From Coniochaeta sp. PMI_546 (lineage: Eukaryota > Ascomycota > Sordariomycetes > Coniochaetales > Coniochaetaceae): DNA of 64,000 nucleotides. The first letter of the stretch is position 1. Each line of letters opens with the position of its first letter. The DNA lies in NCBI GenBank assembly GCA_021432605.1, contig MU271151.1:682001-746000 (forward strand), in the 5' to 3' direction. This document shows positions 35,027 to 45,834 of this stretch, piece after piece. Below the pieces are notes generated by a model. It ran no database searches. It had not been told where the DNA came from and saw nothing but the letters and a program-made list of their open reading frames with translations. A program made the position numbers and the translations under genes.

Positions 35027-37515
35027 TCAAAACAGACCAAGCAAATCCTCGCCAGCACTCGTACTCTTCTGCTCCGGTGCCGTGTGGCCCAGTTGTTGAC
35101 TGGCCGGGGGCGGGGCACTGTTCCCACTTATGTCCATGCCGGCAAATCCGTTCATAAGATCGCCCATCCCGCCGCTGGCGTGAGCGGGTGCTGCCGGAGC
35201 GGCAGGAGCATCAAACAGTCCCATCATGTCCGCTATGCTGCTGCTACCTGCGGGAGGTCCGCCAAGCCCACCACCTGAAGCCGGGCTGGCCATCCGGTCA
35301 GGAGTTCCGGTACCCGTATCTGCGCTTGCGGGGGCGGCACCGTCAAAGTCGATGTCGAGGAGGTTTTCGAGGTTGTTTTGGGTCGCGGCAGTACCATTGG
35401 CAGCTGCAGCCGCCGCTGCGGCGGCGATGGGATTCTCGGCAGCGTTCTGTCGCTGCTCTTGGATAGCGGCGAGCTGGATCTCGTCGGCTCCGAAGCGACC
35501 CTTGCCGACGAAGGACTCGGGTGGCTTGTGGTAGACGGAGGCGAGTGTCGAAAGTTCGTTCAGAAGCTGCTCGAGGAGGGTAGGTGGGAGGCTAGTCATG
35601 GTGGTGGAGATGGCGGGTTTTTGGGAGAGGATGATGTTCTATCGGCAAGTTAGCCAAGTCACTCCACCTGAAGAGTGTGTCGCGCTTCTCAAATGACTTA
35701 CCTTGGCGATGTCAAGGTCACCAGATAGGAGGCGCCAGTATACGTAAGCCCGATCCCGGATATCAGGGTTGTCACTTTCTGCCGTTGCTAATTGCAAGAC
35801 CTTCTGGACGAGACCTTGGTTGTTGCTAGGCTTCTTTAGGAACAGTTTGACAACGGCCGTCAAGATCTGTAATTGTGTCTGCAACAAGAGTCAGTCTCGA
35901 CACGCTCAATGACGGAAACGGAGCCAGAACTCACCTGCGTGAACTCCTCGGCGAACTGGTCCACGAAGCTGGATAATATCTCGTCGGCATTGTTGATCTT
36001 CTCGGCATACTCTCCGACAATCCAGATCAGAGATCCTCGCGCATCATGCTCGTCTAGCTCATCGATGTACTTGCAGAGCGTCGGAATTACGCCCTCGTAG
36101 CCCGGGTATTTGCGGAGGATGTCCTTGATTACAACAACGACTTCTTGGACGACATAGTTCACCTTCGTGGCGATCAAATCCAGCAGTGCGTTCACACACT
36201 TCTCGCTAGCGCTCTCGATCTTGATAGCCACTTGGCCGATAGCCTTGATAGCCCGCCGGACAAAGTCCATGTCAACCTCCAGAGCGTACTCTTTCAGCTC
36301 AGCAAGCAATTGATCGAAGTTCTTGTCGTTAGCTATCCGTACCATGATCTCGAGTTTCTGTAGCTTGACGTATGGCGGGTCATTGTATTTGCAGAAGAAG
36401 ACTCGCAGCTCCTTGCTCAGGATATCAGGCTTTGCTTGCAGTAGCAAGTCAATGTTCCTTAGCGCAACGTACTGGACCTCTGGTGCAGAGGCAACGAGAG
36501 TGACTGTGTCCAGTTAGCGACGAAACCAAGTTTGAACGAGACATACGGTACTGTACCTAATGGAGGCGCCATCTTCTTCAGGTATTGCCGCACCAGTTCC
36601 GGATTGACCAGCTTCATGTGAATGAACACCACCTTGATAGCTGCCAGAACAACGCTAGGGTTGACGTGTTGAAACTGTGGCGCAACTCTTTCGCAAATGT
36701 GTTCCGACTCCTTGACGTCTGTCGGAGGGTAGTCTGCCAGTGTGCTAAGGATGGTGACCCTGCCCCATTCAGTGCATTCGTTGAGGGCCATCAAGAGCTT
36801 TTTCAGTATCGCTGGCGTTATGACCAGTGCCCTCGTCTCCGGAGCCGTCTCGGAGATTTCAGACAAGGCCTGCACCGAGTTGGCCACCACCATGGGGTTT
36901 GGGTCTCCGATGAGCTCCTGCAGGATTTCGAGGAAGCCATTTTCTATACACATGCTGGGATTGAGGTCGAAGAGCTTTGCCACACATATTGCCGCTGTTT
37001 TTCGCACGTAGGGTGATTCGTCTCGTAGCGTCTTCCTTAATGGCTCCTCCATGTAGTCCACCATCTTATCGACTCGGATGCAGCCCATCGTCCGGATCGC
37101 CAACGCTCTTATGAGTGGATTCGGATCTTCCGAGTCTTGTACAAACGTATTGACGGCTAAGATGCACAGATCGGGGTGTGATTTTGCATAGTTCCTGGTA
37201 TGTGTCAGTCATTCGCCGCGAAGAGATACAGCGAATAGCCCAAAGGTTACGGCTAGCAAGGTGGAAGGGGGAGAGAGCAACTCACATTAGGTACAAGTAG
37301 ACAAGCTTCTTCTGGTCCAGATCTGCCGTGGCGATATTCTTCAGGACGTCCGGGAAGAGGGCAGAGACATCCTTGCCGAGTGTCATAGCCATAATGGTCT
37401 TCTGGATCGACTCCTTCCGCTCGTAAGCATACTGCGAGACCAATCCGGCGCGAAGTTCGAACGTTTCTCCCTTCTTAGGGGCCGCAAAGGCCCCTCGGAT
37501 CCTGTTGACGGCCAT
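35027..37515 (-). CDS. Clathrin adaptor complex beta subunit (beta-adaptin)
   Basis: Large beta subunit of an AP-1/AP-2-type clathrin adaptor, acting in vesicle formation at the Golgi, endosomes or plasma membrane. It has 741 codons from exons 37515-37286, 37194-36557, 36503-35935, 35878-35702 and 35638-35027. The alpha-solenoid trunk fills residues 1-540 ([51 protein letters not shown] and [13 protein letters not shown] are signature blocks). The hinge is Ala/Gly/Pro-rich and carries a clathrin box LLDID near residue 628. The C-terminus ends DLLGLF and lacks the ear domain of metazoan beta subunits, as is usual for filamentous fungi. AP-1 versus AP-2 cannot be decided with certainty from sequence alone. 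All donors and acceptors are canonical. Confidence 0.95.
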
Positions 37516-38449
37516 GCTCGAGGCGCGCTCTGGTGTCGGTGAGGGGCAGAGACGTCGTCGGTGCTGACGTTTCGCTTAGAGGGCGAATGGATGGGAAGGT
37601 TTGACGTTTGGCAAGGGACGGCAGGGCCGGTGCAGACTCAGCAGCAGCACATGGGTGCGATATTCCTCGCGGTGAGACTGGGATACTTTGACGTGGTCAA
37701 GTGGTGATGCTACGAGGTCACTCAGGTCGCTGAGGTCAGGAGTTCCCAAATGTTGCCAGCTGCTGCATCCCGCCTGTCTGAGCGACATCCCTGTCGTGTG
37801 GGACGCCTCGTGTGGTGCCACGTGATGCGCGGCCCCACTTCTTCTTCCGATGACTCAGCCAGGTCAGGAGAGAGCCCTTGGTACTATAGAATTCTGCCTC
37901 ACTGAACGGTGCTTGCAGCTCTTCAACTTGTAGTATTCAAAGATTTGGGACATCATATCCTTCTTGATTGGCCAAGAGGGTCTCGTACGATCAGTCCGAC
38001 CTGTTTTAGTTGTTGTTCTTCGCTGTCATCGCGGATTCAAAGAGGAAAGATTCATTCTATGGTGTGTTAACTGAAATTACTCTCACATTTTCACCAGCTC
38101 CTCTATAACTAACGGTGCAGGCCAATTTCCCGAACCTTCGCCGTCTCTTTATTGAGGCCAGATCGGACGACGAGGAGAGACAGGTATCAAGGAGAGCCGT
38201 AGGTTTATAACCAGGGGCCTCAACTCTGGTGTACTTCGCTTACAAAGGATGACAGTTCTACAATGCTGTCCTGTTCATGGGGTCCGTTGCGGTCTTCAGC
38301 TTGATAGCTCAACGTATAAATGCGTCGAAGTGATGTCCAGAGGTTCATAATCATCGATCGCCTAATAACTTTACATGGGTATAATCGTGCATCTCGTGGG
38401 AGCAAAATAACAGCCAGCCACATAACCTTGGCTGTCCCTATAGCACCGC
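37516..38449. other. Adaptin promoter region
   Basis: A 0.9-kb spacer upstream of the beta-adaptin start and downstream of the next minus-strand gene. I see no gene. The sequence around 37600-37850 has short open frames without domain content. Confidence 0.5.
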
Positions 38450-39856
38450 TCAATCAGACTCCTCGTCATCTCCAAGGAAGGCAAAATCAGCCCTGCGCTT
38501 GGCGATAGCACGCGCTCGAGGATTACGTTGCTCTTCGTCGTCATCCTCGTCTCCGTCACCCGTATCTTTCGCCACGCCAGCATCCTCGTCTTCGTCCTCG
38601 TCGCTGTCGTCATCATCCACTATCAGGGTTTTCGGCCGTGCTGCTCGGCTTCTCGATGTCCGTCCACCCCCAGGGCCCCAGTCCAAATTCTCATTCATCT
38701 CCTTCACGTCTTCGAGGTCGGCAAGCAGCTCCCTCCGTTCCTTGATCTCACGTGCCTTGGATTCGGAGAAGCGGCCGTCCATGCCGACCTCTTTCAGCAT
38801 CTCCTTCAAGTGTCGGATTTTGGCCCGGCTATCTTCACCATACCGCTTGAGTTCGAAGGCCCAGATCTTCCGCACGCCACACTTTACAAGCTGGCCTTGA
38901 AGCTTTTTTATCTCGGCCTCATCCGGCGAGGTATCTGCTGTTGATTTGGTTTTGCTGGGTTTAGCCTTCGCTGGCTTGCCTGACGGCTTCGCAGATGCCT
39001 CCTTGGACTTGCGCTTTCGTTTTGGGGGCTCGTCAAAGACTTCCGATTCACTACTCTCGTCGACCGGAGACGTCTTCTTTGCTTCGACCTGTTTCTCGGA
39101 ATCCTCGTCTGCGGGCTCACTCAAGGGCGAGTCGGTCCCTAGAGGAGCAATGTCCGTCTTGACATCTGGTTTCTTTGCAATATCCTGTTTTGGCGCGGCC
39201 TTCTTCGGGGCGTCCTTTTGTTCCGCGCGCTTCTTCGGCCTGGCCTCTGACCCGCTAGACTCAGAATTGTCACTATCGTCTTGTTGCTCATCTTCGTCCT
39301 CACTGTCGGATGTGACGGTTCTCTTGGGCTTCTGTGCTCCACGTTTGGCGAGCCGCTTTCGTTTTGCAGGCTTTTCAGACACATCACTATCACTGAGGTC
39401 GCTAAGCTCCGACTCGGACTTCTTCGGGGCGGCCTTCTTTGTTATCTGACGCCTCTTCTTTGGTGGTGTGTCCTCGGCTGCGCCCGCCCGCTTCCGCCCA
39501 TTTCCCTGCTTTTTGTCCTCGGCCTTCGGGACAGAAATCGGTGAACTTGGAGGGTCAGGCTCGCTTTCGAGTTTGTCCTGGACCACGCAATTGAATCAGA
39601 TACGCAGTTCAATGAGGTCCAAACGCTAGCATGGACGGAAGGTGGCTCTTACCACTGTTTCTTTGATGATTTGCTTGCTCTCATTCTTCCATTCCTCGTC
39701 CTTGAAAAAACCCTCGTCCAAGCCCAACTTCTTCTCCGTACGCGACCGGACGAGGTTGACTGTCAGTACGTCGCGCTCGCCGGCAGCGTATATCTCCCGG
39801 ACGGTCTTGGCGAGCTCCGTTGCCAGCTGCTTGTGTGAGGGTACCTTGGGCGCCAT
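38450..39856 (-). CDS. HIRIP3/DEK_C-like nuclear protein
   Basis: A 443-codon, highly charged protein from exons 39856-39653 and 39577-38450. The N-terminal 70 residues (VPSHKQLATELAKTVREIYA, LTVNLVRSRTEKKLGLDEGF) resemble a DEK C-terminal-like winged helix. A long Lys/Ser/Glu/Asp-rich disordered region with many nuclear-localisation-like basic clusters follows. A conserved C-terminal helical block at about 290-365 (KKLQGQLVKCGVRKIWAFEL, RHLKEMLKEVGMDGRFSESK, AREIKERRELLADLEDV) matches the histone-binding end of HIRIP3 proteins. The tail is acidic. A histone-chaperone or chromatin role is inferred. The start MAPKVP at 39856 is preferred over an upstream frame extension because it begins the conserved block. 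Confidence 0.75.
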
Positions 39857-40948
39857 TGCTACTTCGGTAATTGCACATGCGATTTTGATTCCACAATCAG
39901 CATGCACGGCTACCAGCCATGCGAGTGGTGGTTGTGCGGGTTACGCGCCGGTTATCGTTCTCGCGACAGTCGCGTGCAGGATGTTGTGACGTGCATCTGC
40001 AAACACTAGCGGCGGGGGTTCCCCACAAGGATGACAGCATGGTCCGAGCGTACGACCCCAGTATAGTGTCATCAGACACACCGAGCAAGGATCCAATCGG
40101 AGTATTTCCAATAAGGTACCGCACCCCGTTCACCTTGAATGTCCCTCTGATGTTCACCTCGAAGCTTTTCACCTTGAGTCCATTCACCGGGCACAGGCTT
40201 CGACCAAGGCTTCATCCTCTACCTCGTACATGTTCCATGTCCACAGTGTCGGCAGCTGTTGGCAGAGCCTGATTCTCTACATCTCTCCAATCTCAGCTCC
40301 CAATGATTGAATACGTCTAGAAATCAGGACACCTGTCTGTCTTCTGTTGCCACGCGTTTGGGGCCTTCTGGGTTGCCAACAAGGGGTTCGCCCACACGAA
40401 TGGCACTTCACTGTCGACTTCCTGAGCAGAGAGTTCAGAATCGCGGATGTCTGCCATTAACGAATTGACAGGCTATGATTGTGAGAGATTCTGTGAAATG
40501 ATGCCATCAGTACCGTCATCAAGAGCCATTAACAAGGTAGAAGTGTACCGGTAAATGGACAAAGTCATGTTTCATTGAAGGGCCTGTCTGTGCCATTGCG
40601 CTTTAGCCGTGGAAGCACAGTTCGAATTGGCGAGGCCCTCACCGACACGGCCATCCCACAACCAGCACAGGGAGACTTAGAGACGTTTGACTATAAGTAC
40701 ATTGCATTCCATATCGGCTTCAATTGAGGAACAGGGAACATCGCGGAGGAACCAGATCATCTGCTTCCCTGCGCTAGCTGGAAATGGTGGTGGTTTAACT
40801 TGTTTGGAAATTGCGGCTGAGGAGTTCTCAGCTCCGGCCCGCCTCGCTGCAGGCTGCAGCTTCAGCATGCACTTCATTTCTTGCAACTCAGAACGCGAGA
40901 GGCCAGGATCTGAAGCGCAACCAAACAATGCTCATGAATTGTGCTAAT

Positions 40949-40981
<33 letters not shown>

Positions 40982-41015
40982 CCTTTGCCCTTTGCCTTGA
41001 GCTTGGCCCATTGCC
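39857..41015. other. Divergent intergenic region, HIRIP3-like/HET
   Basis: About 1.2 kb between divergent starts. It has no credible gene. The main oddity is a long homopolymer T run close to the HET start. Open frames at 39919-40272 and 40687-40947 lack domain content. Confidence 0.45.
40950..40979 (+). repeat. Poly-T tract, 30 nt
   Basis: Thirty consecutive T residues end 36 bp before the HET-gene ATG, followed by two CCCTTTG units. Poly(dA:dT) tracts exclude nucleosomes and can act as upstream activating elements. A reverse-inserted poly-A tail or slippage is also possible. The exact length may be uncertain in sequencing. Confidence 0.8.
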
Positions 41016-43085
41016 ATGGACTTCTTCAACCCCGCCACCCACACCTGCAGGCATTGCGAACGAGTCATCCTCGACGGCACCCGCCTCATGCATGCGAGCG
41101 ATAATGTCTCGTTCGATTTGGAGACCACATGTGACGAGGCGATATCTGCGGCCCGCAGTGGATGCCAGTTCTTCCAGCATATCCTCCACCCGGTGTGGCC
41201 GGACTCGAAGGACATTGTCCCGCAGTTGCGGTTCAGCTTCCGCAGAGAGGCCGGGAAGAGGACGAGGGTCGTCGTGTGTGTCGATTTTGTGAGTAAAGAG
41301 TACCAACCGCGGGCTGGCGATCGAACAGTGGCCCTGGCCAAAGCCGGTGCCGTGCCATGGTTGTCGGATTGGGACTCGAGGCAACTGCACTCCTGGACTA
41401 GAGCGATATTTGCCGCCTACGTCGCGCCGGAGAACTGGGAGTACAAGCACCTGGACCACTTTGAATTGCCGCCGAATCTCAATGTCATCTCACCTAGAGC
41501 CATGTCGGTAGCTCGCAGCTGGTTGTCGGATTGCGTTGCGGGGCACAGACGCTGTGCTGGCGAGGAATCTCACCAGCTTCCGAGTCGGCTTTTGGAGGTT
41601 GTGTCAAACGACATAGTCCGTGTTGTCACTCCTTCGAACCCTGTGCCGTACGTTTGCCTGTCGTACTGCTGGGGTGGCGATCAGCAGGTGAAGAGCACTA
41701 AGAGCAACATTGCTAGGCACCATATGCCTGGCCTTCGTATATCGACGCTTTCGAAATCCATCCGCGATGGCATTCATGTGACCATGATCCTCGGGCTCCG
41801 CTATATCTGGATTGATGCTTTGTGCATTGTGCAAGACGACCCGGCAGACACGGCCGGCGAGATCGCTAAGATGCCGGCTATCTACCAGGGTGCGCTCCTG
41901 ACGCTATCTGCTGGAGGCGCGTCCAGCAGCAGCGACGGGTTTCTTGGGATCAGGGATCCGAGCACAATGTTCAAGATCAAGGTTCGTGGTCCTAAAAGGA
42001 ATGTATACGAAATGCTCCTCGACCCGCTGTCGCCCATACTGTCTGGGAAACAGCCGGCAGACCCGCTCAACACAAGAGCATGGACACTACAAGAAAGTCA
42101 GCTGCACCGAAGACACCCGTGAAAGCCCAGGTTCACCTACGCTAACAGTCTAGTCCATATAGCTCTTCTATCACGACGGATCCTCTACTTCAGCCCCAAC
42201 CAACTGATATGGAAGTGCGTTGAGTGCGAGCTTAGCGACGGCGGGTATATTGAGAACACCTTTCCAATGAGGACACAGTGGTATAAACTCGAAAATGTCA
42301 GTGACCGTGATAGACATCTTCGAATGTCGAATATGTCCATGGCGACGGATCAGACGCGTTCAGTCCGGTGGTGGCAGATTGTCGAGGAGTACTCCTCGCG
42401 AGCCATGACTTCTGGGTCCGACAAACTTGTGGCTATCGCTGCCGTTGCCGAGACATTCCAACGTCTCATCCCCATACAGGAGAGGCGGAAATGGCGCTAC
42501 CTGGCTGGACTGTGGGAGCAGACTCTTCTGCGAGACCTCGTCTGGTCACCAGAACACAGCGGAACCTTGCCGGCAAGGCCGCCCTATAGAGCTCCTTCGT
42601 GGTCGTGGGCCTCGGTCGATTGCCATGTGACGGTTGTGGCTGCTCCAGCGAGCTTTCAGAAAGGTCCCAATCTTATCGTGAACGATGTGCACGTGGAGCC
42701 AAGGTCGTGGGATGCTCGCTTTGGAGCCATCGTCGAAGCCAGGCTCACCGTCACAGGCATGACTAAGGATCTGGGGGACTGCCGTATCACTGCCGGCGGA
42801 ATAACAATGAGCTTCCGCGATCCGGTCACCGAGTATGCAGGAAGTCTGGGACTGGATGCGTCGGAGCCACAAACGCAGACTGGAAGTATTGTGCGCGTCA
42901 CTTTGCTCCAGGTCGAGAGCTTCCAAGGGAGCGCGGACAATTACGAGATGATCCTTGTCCTGAGGAGCACGGGACGCCCCAATGAATACCGCAGGGTTGG
43001 GAGTTTCTTTCCGAGCAGAATCGATATGCCTAGGTGGTCTGAGTGGGACGCTTCGTTCACGAGACAGACGATTGAGATTATTTGA
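41016..43085 (+). CDS. HET-domain heterokaryon-incompatibility-type protein
   Basis: A 667-codon protein from exons 41016-42096 and 42163-43085. The HET domain, a TIR-related fold linked to cell death after hyphal fusion, spans about 210-365: VPYVCLSYCWGGD, LGLRYIWIDALCIVQDD, EIAKMPAIYQGALLTLSAGG and TRAWTLQE. The last block runs through the splice junction as LQETLLSRRILYFS. The C-terminal part contains WWQIVEEYSSRAMT and the YRAPSWSWASVD block that typifies large HET proteins. A short N-terminal CxxC-like piece (CRHCERV) precedes it. There are no membrane segments. Whether it acts in allorecognition here is unknown. It stands 2.7 kb from the protease/NLR block on its right, with carbonic anhydrase between. 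Confidence 0.92.
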
Positions 43086-43216
43086 CTTGGACCGGTACTC
43101 CGCTACTGCCGGGGGACTTTCACTGTCCTATGAAACATCATTCAGGATATCAAGCATCAGTGAGGATTAACACAGCAAGAAAACTGAACATCACTCAGAC
43201 ACCGCTGTGAGAGACC

Positions 43217-43851
43217 TCACACAACCCGCCTCGTCTTGCCGGTCTCGACCTCATAGATCCAACCGCTAACCTCCACCGAGTCAGGGATCAACTTGCTGGA
43301 CTTCAAGTACGCCACATCCTTTTTGACAGCATCCTCGAGCTCCGGGAAGGTCAAGAAGTCAAAATTGCGAGACTTCAGCTCCGCCTCGGCATCAGGGCTG
43401 GTGTGATGGGTCAGCAACGGGTCTTAGACATAGTTTCTCGCCTGAGAAGTGAAGAAGCTCACCCGAGGTTTTTGGCAACGAGACCATACGCGACTTCGTT
43501 CGTGAAGGTCAGCATTCCGCAGCCGGTGTGCTTGACGAGCACGATCTCGTTGGTGCCGAGGAGCTGCTCTGAGATAATGATGCTGCGAAGGGCGTCGACA
43601 GCGGACGCGCCGGCCTGTGGCTCTGTCAGTTTCACTGGTTGGAATGACTCATGGTCCGAGAGAGGACGTACGTTGCGGATGACGTGGGCGTCACCAAGCT
43701 CTATGCCGAATGCTGCTGCCGGGTCGATTCTGGCGTCCATACATGTCAAGACCAGGTATTTCTTGGCCGGGGGAAGGGCTAGGTGGCCCTTGGTGAACGT
43801 GGAGCTGTACTTCTCCGAGGCAGCTTCAACGTTCTTCTGTATGGCGGTCAT
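43217..43851 (-). CDS. Beta-class carbonic anhydrase
   Basis: Zinc enzyme that interconverts CO2 and bicarbonate, 170 codons from exons 43851-43672, 43614-43463 and 43397-43217. Zinc ligands and dyad are present: Cys37-Asp39-Arg41 (CMDARID), His89 and Cys92 (KHTGC). The first intron (43671-43615) is 57 nt with no stop in frame; removing it restores the family block HVIRNAGASAVDALRS, while retaining it would insert 19 residues in the active-site region. The protein is short and lacks a clear presequence, so it is probably cytosolic. It converges on the HET gene with 131 bp between 3' ends. Confidence 0.93.
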
Positions 43852-45834
43852 TGTTGTCTGGTTAGTAGTGACGATATGTGGTGATATTATGGCTTGAATT
43901 TGCTGGCTGACTGGTTGGATATGACGAGACGGGCAGAAATAGTTCACTACTAAGAGTGTTGTTCTTATGGTCGCTACCCAAGATTTTTGAGCGGATCAGT
44001 GGCTACTTTATATACTCGCTCTTGTATCTTGGATTGCCAGTCGTCCATCACATGTACTATGGTGGTTCCTCAAGTAGATATGTTTTGTCCCCGCTCTTTT
44101 GAGCTACTCCCCACCACCAAGCCCATCGCAATGCTCGGAAGTTGGTTGGTTCCGGATGGCGTGCTCACGATGAATAACCTCGACTGGCCAGTCCGCATTC
44201 TGGGCTGAGATCGCGACACACAGCTAAACCTTTCTGGTGCAGACGACAGAAGATCGACACTACCCAGTACATCGCGTCTCTTTCTCTCCATGTCTTGTTG
44301 TAAGTAGTCCTAATCGGGAACAAAGTATCGTGTACCAAAGACGTTTAAGCCACCAAGTGTCACCTCCCACTTCGACAGACCCAGCCTTATGCTGAAGATT
44401 GGACTGAGTCTCATCCTATGCCCTCTTGGCAACATCAGCTTACTCCGCATCTGAAAGAGAGTATAACCTTCATAAGAGATAGACGCGAGTATAGCTAATC
44501 CACCTGCTGAAAGGCTTCAGAAGATTAAGGTTCACCATCTGGCTCCTTGGCGATATCAGCTTATCGCACAACTGAAAGGGAGTATAATTTTCATAGGATA
44601 TAAGTATAGCTATTTCACCTTGGGCAGGGTATGAAAAGGTTAAAGCTCATCCTCTGGCCTCTTGGCATTATCAGCTTACAAATACCGAGGTTTCCGTTAT
44701 TCTCAGCGAGTGACTTGGGGCTAGGTTAGGAAAGACAGGAGGAATGGTCTTGAGCTGTGGACTAGTTGCTGAAATTGACCGGCTTCAACTAACAACATAT
44801 ATGTCAGCGAGTCGGTTTCTAGAAGCTCAGGCATACAACCTCTGACTGTAGTGTACATGAAACACAGCAACCTTGGCCTTCTGGGAAGTGCTCAGGATTT
44901 AGCCATCTGCGCAACATTTTAGACAATTATGGTGATATGGATTGCTAGGACATGCCCATTGCTCCATGGGACATTGGATTCTAAGAGATGATCATGTGCT
45001 TGAGTACTTCCCGTCGATATGCGGGTAGACTATGTCTAGACTGAGCGACTTCTTTCGCAGGTATTCCCCGGATCTAGAATCTGGAAAGTGACGACAGAGA
45101 CTCGGATGGGGTAAATCATGCAGGACCAAGAGGTATATGCTCTGATGCCTGCCGAACCGTTAGTGTCTCAAGCATAAGTTCTGCTAAAAAGTACGTGGAT
45201 CTTTTGGATTCGATTTGTGGCTCGATTGACATGCTACTCATTCTACAATATATGGCATCCGTTCATTCAAAGGGACACTGAGCGCTTTCACAGAAACCTG
45301 CTACACAATATATACTTCGACGAAACAGCTCTTGACGTTTCGTCCCCCATATGTATACCTCCGTCGAACTGAAGGCCCCCAATATAGCCACATCACCTCT
45401 TCCAGACCGTAGACCTCGTCATAGTCAAACCCCTAAACGGAAAACCGGGGACTACGCGCGATGTTATTTAATCTTTATTGACTGTACACTGCTCCGTGCT
45501 CCAATTGGGTCCAGCGGCCGATAACAAAGCAGCTGTCAACTTGTTTAGGCGCCCCCCTTATGCTTTGAGCCGCGTCACAACCTGAATGCCTAGCCTGTAT
45601 AAGGTTCCACGGTCCCGTTGTTGGGAGTTGGCCATCCTGGTCTTATCTCAGGATCCAAGTACATCTTGTACCGTGAACTTGGGGGGAGGCCGTTTAGGCC
45701 CATTCCAAGTCACAGGTGATAATTGTATCTGGACCACACGAGTAGTATGTTGACTTTTCACATCCTCGTCGACGGATATACATATTTACACGGATAAAAT
45801 CGTCTGATATGTAGGATAAAGTCCGTCAAACTCC
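43852..45834. other. Gene-free, AT-richer region
   Basis: Two kilobases between the carbonic anhydrase start and the protease-gene stop. Apart from the decayed tandem repeat near 44.4-44.7 kb there is no open frame above about 75 codons. It may be an old insertion or decayed gene, or simply spacer. It separates the housekeeping segment from the recognition-gene segment. Confidence 0.5.
44408..44680. repeat. Decayed tandem repeat, period about 115-121 bp
   Basis: Three successive units share CTCATCCTMTGSCCTCTTGGC followed by ATCAGCTTA (landmark TCAGCTTA at 44435, 44556 and 44671) and, in the first two, CTGAAAGRGAGTATAA plus TTCATAGGA/AAGAG and GTATAGCTA. The copies are imperfect, with both substitutions and small length changes, so the duplication is not recent. 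The unit has no open frame. It lies in a gene-free stretch (43852-45834) whose remaining sequence is AT-richer than the flanks and has no long open frame. Confidence 0.6.
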
